Origin: Vibrio mangrovi
GTDB taxonomy: Bacteria > Pseudomonadota > Gammaproteobacteria > Enterobacterales > Vibrionaceae
Length of the DNA stretch: 64,000 bases
NCBI RefSeq assembly: GCF_024346955.1
Contig: NZ_AP024883.1
Location: forward strand, 2,976,001-3,040,000
Direction: 5' to 3'
The position numbers and the translations under genes are program-made. The notes below the pieces were generated by a model, which was given only the letters and a program-made list of their open reading frames with translations, had not been told where the DNA came from and did no database searches. Shown in pieces: positions 50,522 through 59,885 of this stretch. Within the stretch, counting starts at the first letter, position 1, and each line of letters starts with the position of its first letter.

Positions 50522-51535
50522 TTAGAACTCTTCTATAAGTGGGGCAGAAGAGCTGCGTTCAATTAACTCTCCAACGAAACGGGTTTCACCATGGATTGCA
50601 TCGGGTGAATGAATCATATCCAGTGTTATTTCGACCACTTTACGCATCATCTCTTTGATCGGAATATCAATTGTTGTCAACGGCACATGCGCATAGTTCG
50701 ACATACCCGAGTTATCAATACCAACCACAGATATCTGTTCAGGGATGGATAATCCACTTTCAAATAACGCTTTTTCTACACCGATAGCCATTTCATCACT
50801 ACAAGAAAAAATCGCAGTAAATTTCACGTTCCGAGCCATGATCGTCTGACATGCCTGATATCCTCCTAAAAAATGATAATGGCCTGATTCAACAAGCTCC
50901 GGGCGATATGGTATACCAAATTCGGTTAATGCTTCCCGGTAGCCGGCCAAGCGTTCTTGTGCTGTTAGAGTATTCATGGTTCCAGTGATACAGGCAATAT
51001 CACGATGACCAAGGCTTAATAGATGTTTAGTGATTGTATAACCCGCATTGAATTGATCAAATATCACACATGGAAGTCTCTCATCGGAAAAGTTTCGGCC
51101 GATAGTGACCAGAGGGACATCAATCGTTCGTTTCAGCTCTAGCATGGTCTCTTCTGATATCGTACGACTGTATAAAATAATGCCATCACAACGACGGCCA
51201 GACAGCATCAGGATGGCCTCTTTTTCCCGTCTGGAGTCATAACGTCCATCAGTCACAAAAATCTGCTTCCCCGCCTGTTCACACTGTTCCGCTGCTTGGT
51301 TTAGCATTGTCCCGTAATAAGATCCGTCATAACCAGGAACAATAAGACCAATAGTATTGGTCTTATTGGTTGCCAGCGCTCGGGCAAGAGTATTTGGTGT
51401 ATATCCAAGTTTATTGATAGCTGTAAATACGCGATCTCTGGTCTTTGGAGATACCTGACCGGTACCATTGAGAACCCTCGATACTGTTGCTGAGGAAACT
51501 CCAGCCTCTTTACACACGTCAGCTATCGTTGCCAT
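50522..51535 (-). CDS. LacI-family repressor of the beta-glucoside PTS operon
   Basis: A 337-residue LacI/GalR regulator. The helix-turn-helix starts at the N-terminus (ATIADVCKEAGVSSATVSRVLNG, with hinge helix region LARALATNK), followed by a periplasmic-binding-like effector domain. It resembles AscG/CelR-like regulators that use TGTAAGCGCTTACA operators. The ATG at 51535 has GGGAG four bases upstream; the GTG five codons earlier is less likely. It is the last gene of the minus-strand operon, so it probably controls its own operon through the 49-bp palindrome. Confidence 0.9.
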   Translation of the reverse strand: MATIADVCKEAGVSSATVSRVLNGTGQVSPKTRDRVFTAINKLGYTPNTLARALATNKTNTIGLIVPGYDGSYYGTMLNQAAEQCEQAGKQIFVTDGRYDSRREKEAILMLSGRRCDGIILYSRTISEETMLELKRTIDVPLVTIGRNFSDERLPCVIFDQFNAGYTITKHLLSLGHRDIACITGTMNTLTAQERLAGYREALTEFGIPYRPELVESGHYHFLGGYQACQTIMARNVKFTAIFSCSDEMAIGVEKALFESGLSIPEQISVVGIDNSGMSNYAHVPLTTIDIPIKEMMRKVVEITLDMIHSPDAIHGETRFVGELIERSSSAPLIEEF

Positions 51536-51560
51536 ATACTCCCCTAACACTTATAACTAA

Positions 51561-52985
51561 TTACAGTTTTTCACCATTTGAGCTAATCACATCTTTATAC
51601 CACAAAAAACTCTTCTTACGGAGACGTTTCATCGTCCCTGTCCCGTCATCATGGCGGTCAACATAGATAAAACCGTAGCGCTTTCGGTACTCCCCGGTGC
51701 CGAAAGAAACACAGTCAATACAACCCCATGGCGTATACCCCATCAACTCAACGCCATCGAAACTGACAGCTTTCTTCATCTGTTCAATATGCTCCTTGAG
51801 GTAACGGATACGGTAATCGTCGTTTATTTCACCATTTTCGCCGAGGAGATCCTGAGCACCAAAACCATTCTCTACAATAAACAATGGCTTATTATAACGT
51901 TCATACAGTTCACCTAAAGAATAGCGCAGACCTACAGGGTCGATTTGCCATCCCCACTCAGATGCCTGGACATACGGATTTTTAATCACCCCGGTCAGCC
52001 CTTCCGAATCCTCTTGCTTATCTGCTTTAACAGCAATGGACATGTAGTAACTCAATCCAATATAGTCACAGACGCCTTCTTTGAGGACATCAAGATCATC
52101 AGCTTCCATCTCAATGTGGTAACCTTTACGTTCCCATTCTTTTAATACATATGCAGGATATTCACCACGCATGTGTACATCACTGAAAAAATAGCGGGTT
52201 CGCATGGCTTGTTGGGCGTGCATAATATCATCGGGATCACACGAATACGGATAGATCGGAACCCACGCAACCATACAGCCAATTTTAAAATCCGGATTAA
52301 TTTTGTGGCCTATTTTAACCACTTTCGCACTGGCAACGAATTCATGATGAACCACCTGATACATACACTCTTCCGGACAAGCCTCAACCGTATAATCGAC
52401 CCCCGAATTTGAGTACCCCATTAACTGAATATGTACATCACGCTGGTTATTGATCTCATTAAAGGTCATCCAGTATCTGACTTTATCTTTATAACGGTGC
52501 ATTACTGTTTCTGCATAATGCACAAAAAAGTCAACTACCCGACGATTTTTAAAACCACCATACTCTTTTACAAGATGAAGAGGCATTTCAAAGTGAGACA
52601 ATGTGATTACGGGTTCAATACCATGTTCTAACAGCTCATCAAACAGATCATCGTAATATTGAAGTCCTGACTCATTGGGTTCTACTTCATCTCCGTTAGG
52701 AAAAATTCGTGTCCAGTTAATTGAGGTCCGGAAACATTTGAATCCCATTTCGGCAAGCAGTGCAACATCATCTTTGTAATAGTCATAAAACGCGGTCGCT
52801 TCATGGTTTGGGTAATGATATCCGTCAAGAACCCCGTCCGTTATTTGACGGCTCGTATTCACGTCTCCCCCGGAGAGTACGTCAACAATACTTGGACCTT
52901 TACCGTCCCGGTCCCATGCCCCTTCGACCTGATGAGCAGCAACAGCTCCTCCCCAGAGGAAATCGTCTGGTAATGATTGAGTCAT
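51561..52985 (-). CDS. bglA: 6-phospho-beta-glucosidase (GH1)
   Basis: Hydrolyses 6-phospho-beta-glucosides such as phosphocellobiose after PTS uptake. The 474-residue protein is close to E. coli BglA/AscB throughout. Catalytic residues are visible: acid/base Glu in MTFNEINN and nucleophile Glu in FIVENGFGAQD; the phosphate-binding region near LPDDFLWGGAVAAHQVEGAW and YTPWGCIDCVSFGTGEY is present. The ATG at 52985 is the natural start; GTG at 52994 is an alternative. It lies between the PTS IIA gene and the regulator. Confidence 0.95.
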   Translation of the reverse strand: MTQSLPDDFLWGGAVAAHQVEGAWDRDGKGPSIVDVLSGGDVNTSRQITDGVLDGYHYPNHEATAFYDYYKDDVALLAEMGFKCFRTSINWTRIFPNGDEVEPNESGLQYYDDLFDELLEHGIEPVITLSHFEMPLHLVKEYGGFKNRRVVDFFVHYAETVMHRYKDKVRYWMTFNEINNQRDVHIQLMGYSNSGVDYTVEACPEECMYQVVHHEFVASAKVVKIGHKINPDFKIGCMVAWVPIYPYSCDPDDIMHAQQAMRTRYFFSDVHMRGEYPAYVLKEWERKGYHIEMEADDLDVLKEGVCDYIGLSYYMSIAVKADKQEDSEGLTGVIKNPYVQASEWGWQIDPVGLRYSLGELYERYNKPLFIVENGFGAQDLLGENGEINDDYRIRYLKEHIEQMKKAVSFDGVELMGYTPWGCIDCVSFGTGEYRKRYGFIYVDRHDDGTGTMKRLRKKSFLWYKDVISSNGEKL

Positions 52986-53061
52986 AATTTTCACTTACTT
53001 TTTGATTGTTAACATGGAAAAGCCGCACTAGAATTGTGCGCACTCTTCATCGAATAAAGAG

Positions 53062-53370
53062 TTAAGCCTGTAATGTGCGATGAATGTCGATGATTTCTTC
53101 GATAAGCTCACGTGCAAGCATTGATGTCATGATGTGATCCTGTGCATGAACCATGATAAGGTTGACCAGAATTTTTCCTTCCCCCTCATCCATACCAATA
53201 AGTTCAGTCTGAACTTTATGCGCACGTTTGGCCGCCTCTGTAGATTGAGCCAGAAGTTCATCGACCTCTTCCCACTGCCCCTGCTTAGCACATGCCAATG
53301 CACTCATCGCCCGACTTTTAGATTCACCAGCGTTGATAATGAGCTCCATAACAGTTGTTTCTAATTCCAT
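53062..53370 (-). CDS. PTS lactose/cellobiose-specific IIA protein (CelC/ChbA type)
   Basis: A 102-residue helical IIA protein that passes phosphate from HPr to the IIB protein. The family pattern is METTVMELIINAGESKSRAMSAL at the start, then the active-site histidine in VNLIMVHAQDHIMTS. It lies between the IIC gene and the glucosidase. It is related to chitobiose IIA (ChbA); specificity cannot be read from IIA alone. Confidence 0.93.
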   Translation of the reverse strand: MELETTVMELIINAGESKSRAMSALACAKQGQWEEVDELLAQSTEAAKRAHKVQTELIGMDEGEGKILVNLIMVHAQDHIMTSMLARELIEEIIDIHRTLQA

Positions 53371-53448
53371 AAATTATCTCCGGTAAAAGCAGGGGAACCC
53401 AACGGAGATCCCCTTGACTATGAATTAAAATGTAGCTATTCGCTTGGT

Positions 53449-54768
53449 TCAAACATTCGCAGTCTCTGCGTCAGATATTGTACGATGTGCTTCAATTTCA
53501 GCCTGTTCCTGAGTAATGAGCTGCTTCTCATAAATTTTGAAGAAGGGATAATAAATAACCAAATCAAGAGCAATAAGGGCAACCACTAAAACAGCATTGT
53601 TCATTTGCCAGCCTGCCCCCCATGCTGCCCCGATAGGTGCCGGAGCGGTCCATGGAACAAGAGAAACTACGTGTCCAACAACATCCATTTTGGTTAAAGC
53701 ATAAGCAATTGTCGCATTTACCAAAGGTGCTCCTACAAATGGAATAAACATGATTGGATTCATCACCAATGGTGAGCCGAAGAGTACGGGTTCATTAATA
53801 TTGAAAGCCGCAGGAATTACCCCTAAACGTCCAATTGTTTTCAAATGAACCGACTTACTCTTCAGATAAAGAAGCACAAGCGCAAACGTTGCACCGGAAC
53901 CACCAATGACCACAAAAAACGACCAGAATGGCTCGATGAAGATTGCAGGAAGTGGTTGACCCGCTTCCAAAGCGGCTTGATTTAGCCCTAAATTATACAG
54001 ATAAAACGGGGCCATAATACCGCCAACAATACTCGCACCATGGATCCCGGCAAACCACAGTAGTTGAGCTATAAGTGTTGCCAGTAAAATTGCCGGTAAG
54101 GAGTCCGATGCAGAAACTAATGGCTGGAACATCGCCATGATTGCCCCGGGAAGCAACATATCGAAATGGGCTTGGATAAACAGATTTAGTGGATAAATCG
54201 TCAGAATAATTACAACTGCCGGAACCAGTAAATTAAACGACTGGCGGATTTTATCCGGGACAGACTCTGGCAACCTGATACCAATATTCTTTTCTTTCAA
54301 GAATCTTGTCAGCTCAGGTACATAAATACCGACAACAATGGCAGTAAAAATACCGGTTCCTCCCATATACTGAGAAGCAAGAACACCATCTTTCATCGGT
54401 GCAGCAATGAGCAAGAACGTCATGAGAGACAACATTGCTGTCGGCAGAGTATCCAATTTATATGAATTTGCCAGATTATAAGCAATACAGGTCACAATAT
54501 AGATCGACATGATGCCCATGCTCATATTAAACGGCAGCATTAGTTCATCAAAATATTCCTTCGATAAAGACAGCCATGCCTGACCAAAAACCGAAGTGGT
54601 ATCCGGAGAAAAAGGAGGAAATGAAAAAATAAGCAGGAAAGAGCCAACAATCATAAATGGCATCGCTCCGATAAAACCATCACGAATCGCACCGATATGA
54701 CGTTGAGATGCAAGTTTTCCTGCAATAGGCGTCAACCTATTCTCTAAAAACTGAAATAAAACATTCAT
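53449..54768 (-). CDS. PTS cellobiose/beta-glucoside-specific IIC permease
   Basis: A 439-residue membrane protein with about ten helices and the family segments GLQ-type start PFMIVGSFLLIFSFPPFSP, HGASIVGGIMAPF and NEPVLFGSPLVMNPIMFIPF, which forms part of the sugar-binding and translocation site. It belongs to the lactose/cellobiose IIC family. The ending is cytoplasmic and hydrophilic. It follows IIB by 16 bases. Confidence 0.94.
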   Translation of the reverse strand: MNVLFQFLENRLTPIAGKLASQRHIGAIRDGFIGAMPFMIVGSFLLIFSFPPFSPDTTSVFGQAWLSLSKEYFDELMLPFNMSMGIMSIYIVTCIAYNLANSYKLDTLPTAMLSLMTFLLIAAPMKDGVLASQYMGGTGIFTAIVVGIYVPELTRFLKEKNIGIRLPESVPDKIRQSFNLLVPAVVIILTIYPLNLFIQAHFDMLLPGAIMAMFQPLVSASDSLPAILLATLIAQLLWFAGIHGASIVGGIMAPFYLYNLGLNQAALEAGQPLPAIFIEPFWSFFVVIGGSGATFALVLLYLKSKSVHLKTIGRLGVIPAAFNINEPVLFGSPLVMNPIMFIPFVGAPLVNATIAYALTKMDVVGHVVSLVPWTAPAPIGAAWGAGWQMNNAVLVVALIALDLVIYYPFFKIYEKQLITQEQAEIEAHRTISDAETANV

Positions 54769-54784
54769 TTGTCTGATCCTCCGA

Positions 54785-55090
54785 TTATTCCATCATTGCA
54801 AGCGCGTCAGCTAAAATCTTGTCACCTTTCATCATGCCGTAATCCATAGCATTGATGACACTGATTGGTTTCCCGGCCGCATCCGCTTTTATTTTTAGAT
54901 CTGCCAGCTTGTATTTAATTTGAGGACCAAGTAGATAACAGTCGTAATCGTTGTAATGTGAGTCAAAGTCTTCCATACCTACAGCATTGATTTCAGCCTC
55001 AATCCCTTGAGACTGAGCCGCCTGTTGCATTTTTTTAACAACCATACTCGTAGACATGCCAGCCGCACAGCAAAGTAATATCTTAACCAT
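54785..55090 (-). CDS. PTS cellobiose-specific IIB protein (CelA type)
   Basis: A 101-residue IIB protein; the phosphorylated cysteine sits in ILLCCAAGMSTSM near residue 7 or 8. The rest follows the CelA/ChbB fold, with LLGPQIKYKLADLKIKADA. The ATG at 55090 has AGGGA about eight bases upstream, and the longer frame to 55117 has no family support. It is the first gene of the operon, just downstream of the 49-bp operator palindrome. Confidence 0.92.
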   Translation of the reverse strand: MVKILLCCAAGMSTSMVVKKMQQAAQSQGIEAEINAVGMEDFDSHYNDYDCYLLGPQIKYKLADLKIKADAAGKPISVINAMDYGMMKGDKILADALAMME

Positions 55091-55148
55091 ATAATTTATC
55101 CCTAATGTTTCACTCATCTATTTTTGTAGGGCGTTTTAGCGCTCAGGT

Positions 55149-55154
55149 ATTATA
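55149..55154 (-). promoter_or_regulatory. -10 element of the PTS operon promoter
   Basis: A perfect TATAAT on the minus strand, two bases from the edge of the 49-bp palindrome. No good -35 hexamer is found at the normal distance; the -35 zone lies inside the palindrome, so repressor binding would cover it directly. Confidence 0.55.
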
Positions 55155-55155
55155 C

Positions 55156-55204
55156 TGCCACATAAATGTAAGCGCTTACAGTAAGCGCTTACATTTATGT
55201 GGCA
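55156..55204. promoter_or_regulatory. 49-bp perfect palindrome with two LacI-family operators
   Basis: Two 24-base arms, exactly complementary, are centred on a single A at 55180. Each arm contains GTAAGCGCTTAC (55168-55179 and 55181-55192), itself a 12-bp palindrome that matches LacI-family operators (TGTAAGCGCTTACA). It sits immediately upstream of the -10 box of the PTS operon. Confidence 0.85.
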
Positions 55205-55464
55205 AATTGTGATTAGTTACAATAAAAAGAGTAAAATTTGATCTTTTCCGTTAAATGGATCACGGTATTTATGAGGAAAAACTCAGGTAGAAATGTGGGG
55301 TTAATATCAGTTCAATCATTAAACGCAACACAGAAATAGTCAACTAGATGCTTACATAAAGCAATTCCATCTCCTGCATATCATCATAATCTCTGAAATA
55401 TAAAAAAGCCGGGCTATATTCAGCCCGGCTTTAATCATTTTCGAATCAGTATCGTTTGGAGCAA
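55205..55464. other. intergenic region between the PTS operon and parC
   Basis: Together with the palindrome and leader this gap between IIB and parC is 374 bases. Besides those and the parC terminator at 55402-55432, I see no reading frame or repeat worth listing. Confidence 0.5.
55402..55432 (-). terminator. terminator of the parE-parC operon
   Basis: An 11-bp stem AAAGCCGGGCT / AGCCCGGCTTT with a six-base loop, followed on the minus strand by TTT and an A/T-rich tail. It lies 32 bases after the parC stop. Confidence 0.9.
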
Positions 55465-57756
55465 TTAAGCTTCATCACTATCAGTCACTGTTTCTTCATC
55501 ATCACCGTTAGACTGTTCGATTTCAATCCGGGTGACACGTTGCAGGCCACGAGGTAACAGAGCACCTCTCCGGCCTCGTTCGCCACGGAAGTTATCCAGA
55601 TCATCCGGTTTTAATCCCAGTTTCCGTTTCCCGGCGTAGAGCGTAATCATTGAGCCTTCAGGCAAAGCAATCAGGTGAGAAACAAATTCTTCCCGCGCTT
55701 TTGCCTTCGCTGACGGAATATTGATAATCTTATTCCCTTTTCCTTTACCTAACTGCGGCAAATCCTTAATTGGGAACAACAACATCCGCCCCTGATTGGT
55801 GATCGCCAGAATTTCATCGGATTCCAGACTACTCAATGGTTGAGGCGTCATGATCAAAGCATTCTCCGGCAAGTTCACCAGCGCTTTACCACTGCGGTTC
55901 TTGGACAGAAAATCGCTGCCTTTACAGACAAAGCCATATCCGGCATCCGAGCCCACCAGCCACAACTGATCCTCGTCTCCCATGACAACCTGACGAATCT
56001 GCGTCCCTTCCGCAACATTCAGACGCCCGGTAATCGGTTCTCCCTGAGAACGGGCCGATGGTAGTGTATGAGATTCCAGAGAGTAACTGCGCCCATCACT
56101 ACCAAAGAACACAGCCTGTTGATTACTCTTACCACAGGCGTGAGTCAGATATTGATCGCCCGACTTGTAGCTCAGTCCCTGACAATCGATATCATGCCCC
56201 TTCGCATGACGAATCCAGCCTTTGTCCGACAGTATGACGGTAATCGCTTCACTCGGAACCAGCTCTCTTTCAGTCAGCGCTTTAGCTTCAGCCCGCTCGA
56301 CTAACGGAGAACGGCGATCATCGCCATACTTTTCAGCGTCCGCTTTGATCTCTTTTTTTAGCAGTGTATTCAGACGACGCTCAGAGCCCAGCAATAATTC
56401 TAACTTCTCCCGCTCTTTTTCCAGTTCATCCTGTTCACCACGAAGCTTCATCTCTTCGAGTTTGGCTAAGTGACGGAGCCGTGTATCCAGAATCGCATCA
56501 GCCTGAATTTCCGTAATTCCAAACCGCTCCATCAGAACAGTTTTGGGGTCATCTTCTGTCCGGATGATCTCGATAACTTCATCAAGGTTCAGATACGCGA
56601 CCAGTAAACCTTCCAGAATATGTAATCTGGCCAGAACCTTATCTAAACGGTACTGTAAACGACGCTTCACTGTCGTCCGGCGAAACTCAATCCACTCAGA
56701 CAGAATTTGTGTAAGTCCTTTCACCTGAGGACGATTATCCAGACCAATCATATTCAGGTTGACCCGGAAACTTTTTTCCAGGTCAGTCGAGACAAACAAG
56801 TGATTCATCAAGACATCGCAATCAACTTTCTTCTTACTTGGTACGATCACGATTCGGGTCGGATTCTCATGATCAGATTCGTCCCGTAAATCTTCAACCA
56901 TCGGCAATTTCTTCGCCCGCATCTGGTTGGCAATCTGCTCTAGTAATTTTGCGCCGGAAACCTGATGTGGAAGTGCCGTAATGACAATATCGCCGCCTTC
57001 TTTATGCCAGAGAGCCCGCATCTTGATGCTTCCCCGGCCAGTCCGGTACATTTTTTCAATATCTGCACGTGGAGAAACAATTTCCGCTTCTGTCGGATAA
57101 TCCGGTCCCTGAACATATCCCATGATTTCATCCAGACCAGCCTGAGGCTGATCGATTAGATGAATCGCAGCATCCGCAATTTCCCGGACGTTATGGGGTG
57201 GAATATCCGTCGCCATACCGACAGCAATACCGGTTACGCCATTGAGCAGAATATGAGGTAAACGAGCCGGAAGCATCTGTGGTTCACGCATGGTACCGTC
57301 AAAGTTCGGTTGCCATTCAACCGTTCCCTGTCCCAGCTCACCCAGCAGAATTTCAGCAAAACGAGAAAGTTTGGCTTCGGTATAACGCATCGCCGCAAAA
57401 GATTTAGGATCATCCGGCGCTCCCCAGTTTCCCTGACCATCTACCAGCGGATAACGGTAAGAGAAGGGTTGAGCCATCAGAACCATAGCTTCATAACAGG
57501 CTGAATCCCCATGCGGGTGATATTTACCCAGTACGTCACCCACCGTCCGGGCAGATTTCTTGTACTTAGACGAAGCCGACAAACCAAGTTCTGACATCGC
57601 ATAAATGATGCGACGCTGAACCGGCTTAAGACCGTCCCCGATGTAAGGCAGGGCACGGTCCATAATGACGTACATCGAGTAGTTCAGGTATGCGTCTTCC
57701 GTAAATTTACGTAACGGCAGCTGTTCTACCCCGTCAAAACTAATATCTGTTGCCAT
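55465..57756 (-). CDS. parC: DNA topoisomerase IV subunit A
   Basis: Decatenates daughter chromosomes together with ParE. The 763-residue protein has the catalytic tyrosine in SFAAMRYTEAKLS, the quinolone-resistance region YHPHGDSACYEAMVLMAQPF, and a C-terminal beta-pinwheel domain. The Ser and Glu used by quinolones (E. coli 80 and 84) are both the sensitive residues here. The end is acidic (SNGDDEETVTDSDEA). It follows parE after two bases. Confidence 0.97.
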   Translation of the reverse strand: MATDISFDGVEQLPLRKFTEDAYLNYSMYVIMDRALPYIGDGLKPVQRRIIYAMSELGLSASSKYKKSARTVGDVLGKYHPHGDSACYEAMVLMAQPFSYRYPLVDGQGNWGAPDDPKSFAAMRYTEAKLSRFAEILLGELGQGTVEWQPNFDGTMREPQMLPARLPHILLNGVTGIAVGMATDIPPHNVREIADAAIHLIDQPQAGLDEIMGYVQGPDYPTEAEIVSPRADIEKMYRTGRGSIKMRALWHKEGGDIVITALPHQVSGAKLLEQIANQMRAKKLPMVEDLRDESDHENPTRIVIVPSKKKVDCDVLMNHLFVSTDLEKSFRVNLNMIGLDNRPQVKGLTQILSEWIEFRRTTVKRRLQYRLDKVLARLHILEGLLVAYLNLDEVIEIIRTEDDPKTVLMERFGITEIQADAILDTRLRHLAKLEEMKLRGEQDELEKEREKLELLLGSERRLNTLLKKEIKADAEKYGDDRRSPLVERAEAKALTERELVPSEAITVILSDKGWIRHAKGHDIDCQGLSYKSGDQYLTHACGKSNQQAVFFGSDGRSYSLESHTLPSARSQGEPITGRLNVAEGTQIRQVVMGDEDQLWLVGSDAGYGFVCKGSDFLSKNRSGKALVNLPENALIMTPQPLSSLESDEILAITNQGRMLLFPIKDLPQLGKGKGNKIINIPSAKAKAREEFVSHLIALPEGSMITLYAGKRKLGLKPDDLDNFRGERGRRGALLPRGLQRVTRIEIEQSNGDDEETVTDSDEA

Positions 57757-57758
57757 GT

Positions 57759-59639
57759 TTATACCTCTGCCAAATCACCGTTGCGTTGCAACCAGGTCCG
57801 TCGGTCGTCAGCTCTTTTTTTGCCCAGAAGCATGTCCATCATCTCATCGGTCGCTTCTACATCATCAATAGTAAGCTGGACAAGCCGACGGGTATTCGGG
57901 TCCATCGTTGTTTCGCGCAACTGAAGCGGGTTCATTTCACCCAAACCTTTAAAGCGCTGAACGTTGATTTTAGCTTTCTTCTGGCTCAGTCGTTCCAACA
58001 CACCGTCTTTTTCCTGATCGTCCAACGCATAGTAAACCTCTTTACCACAATCGATCCGGTAAAGGGGCGGCATTGCAACATAAACGTGTCCGGCGCGAAC
58101 CAAGGCAGGAAAATGACGGGTAAACAGGGCGCATAACAGAGTCGCAATATGTAGTCCGTCTGAATCCGCATCCGCCAGAATACACACTTTGCCATAACGC
58201 AGGCTTTCCAGATTATCGTTGTCCGGGTCAATGCCTAAAGCAACAGAAATATCATGGACTTCCTGAGAAGCCAGCACCTGATCCGCTGACACTTCCCAGG
58301 TATTTAAGATCTTACCCCGGAGCGGCATCACTGCCTGAAACTCACGATCTCTGGCCTGTTTTGCACTACCTCCGGCAGAATCCCCTTCCACTAAAAACAA
58401 TTCAGTACGACTGAGGTCCTGAACAGTACAGTCGGTCAGTTTCCCCGGAAGGGCTGGCCCTGAAGCGATTTTCTTACGTACAACTTTCTTACTGGCTCGC
58501 ATCCGGCGGTGTGCATTGGCAATACAGACTTCCGCCAGTTGTTCGGCAAGCTGCGGCTTTTCATTCAGCCACAGGCTGAATGCATCTTTCACGACACCGG
58601 AAACAAAAGCTGCGGTTTGGCGGGAGGACAGACGTTCTTTAGTCTGGCCGGCAAACTGAGGATCCTGCATTTTGACAGACAAAACATAGGAACAGCGTTC
58701 GAAAACATCTTCACCAGTCAGTTTCACACCTCGGGGGAGTAAATTACGGAATTCACAAAACTCCCGCATCGCGTCCAGTAATCCCTGACGCAGCCCGTTA
58801 ACGTGAGTTCCACCCAACGCGGTCGGGATCAGGTTCACATAACTTTCAGTGATCATGTCCCCACCTTCGGGTTGCCAGATCACCGCCCAGGTTGCGGCTT
58901 CCGTTTCGGCTTTGAATTCCCCGGTAAAAGGCTCCTCAGGTAAAAGAGTGTATCCTTTGACACCTTCTGCGAGATAATCTTTCAGACCGTCTTCGTAGAA
59001 CCAGCGATAGGAATTCCCATTCACTTTGTCTTCAAACGTAATCTCCAGCCCCGGACATAAAACAGCCTTGGCACGAAGATTATTGACCAGCCGGGTCACA
59101 GAAAAATTACCTGAGTCAAAATAAGCACTATCCGGCCAGAAATGGACACTCGTTCCGGTATTTCTGCGGCCACATGTGCCAGTGACATTCAGATCGACAA
59201 CTTTATCGCCATGTTCAAAAGCAATTTCATAAATCTGCCCGTCACGACGAACGGTTACTTCTACACGCTTGGACAGTGCATTAACAACCGAAATACCAAC
59301 CCCGTGTAATCCACCGGAGAACTGATAATTCTTATTTGAAAACTTACCCCCCGCATGGAGCTTACACATAATCAGCTCAACGCCAGAGACTTTCTCTTCC
59401 GGGTGAATATCAACAGGCATACCTCGCCCGTTGTCGGTCACTTCCAGAGATTGGTCAGAATGAAGAATAACCTGGACCTTCGATGCATAACCGGCTAACG
59501 CTTCATCAACACTATTATCGATGACTTCCTGCCCCAGATGGTTCGGACGTGCGGTATCGGTATACATCCCAGGCCGACGACGTACTGGTTCTAAGCCATT
59601 TAAAACTTCAATGGCACCAGCATTATATTGTTCAGTCAT
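57759..59639 (-). CDS. parE: DNA topoisomerase IV subunit B
   Basis: ATPase subunit of topoisomerase IV. The GHKL ATP-binding site is seen in QEVIDNSVDEALAG and VTDNGRGMPVDIHPE, then GGLHGVGISVVNALS; the TOPRIM motif includes LFLVEGDSAGGSAKQARDRE and ADADSDGLHIATL. The 626-residue length matches E. coli (630). It is the fifth gene of the nudF operon and 246 bases after yqiA, so an internal promoter is possible. Confidence 0.98.
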   Translation of the reverse strand: MTEQYNAGAIEVLNGLEPVRRRPGMYTDTARPNHLGQEVIDNSVDEALAGYASKVQVILHSDQSLEVTDNGRGMPVDIHPEEKVSGVELIMCKLHAGGKFSNKNYQFSGGLHGVGISVVNALSKRVEVTVRRDGQIYEIAFEHGDKVVDLNVTGTCGRRNTGTSVHFWPDSAYFDSGNFSVTRLVNNLRAKAVLCPGLEITFEDKVNGNSYRWFYEDGLKDYLAEGVKGYTLLPEEPFTGEFKAETEAATWAVIWQPEGGDMITESYVNLIPTALGGTHVNGLRQGLLDAMREFCEFRNLLPRGVKLTGEDVFERCSYVLSVKMQDPQFAGQTKERLSSRQTAAFVSGVVKDAFSLWLNEKPQLAEQLAEVCIANAHRRMRASKKVVRKKIASGPALPGKLTDCTVQDLSRTELFLVEGDSAGGSAKQARDREFQAVMPLRGKILNTWEVSADQVLASQEVHDISVALGIDPDNDNLESLRYGKVCILADADSDGLHIATLLCALFTRHFPALVRAGHVYVAMPPLYRIDCGKEVYYALDDQEKDGVLERLSQKKAKINVQRFKGLGEMNPLQLRETTMDPNTRRLVQLTIDDVEATDEMMDMLLGKKRADDRRTWLQRNGDLAEV

Positions 59640-59885
59640 ATTTCGGGATGCTTATATCAATCAATGATTCTAACTTTGCGCTCAAACTGTAAACATTTCG
59701 AGAAAAATTTACAGCTGTCACTGAAAACTTTTATACAGTATGACACTAGTCATACGTGGGAATAGATAGAGACTTCAATCCTCCGTTTCCCCACAAATAC
59801 CTGAGGTATAGTCTGGAAGAGAAGGCTTTATGTCAAGAGTCAGTCTGGTTACCGAGCTGATTTCTGATATTTTTCTCAATGCGTG

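Noticed and set aside
55205..55235. CRP site upstream of the PTS operon
   Set aside because: AATTGTGATTAGTTACAATA resembles a CRP site but the spacing between halves is five bases and the right half is poor.
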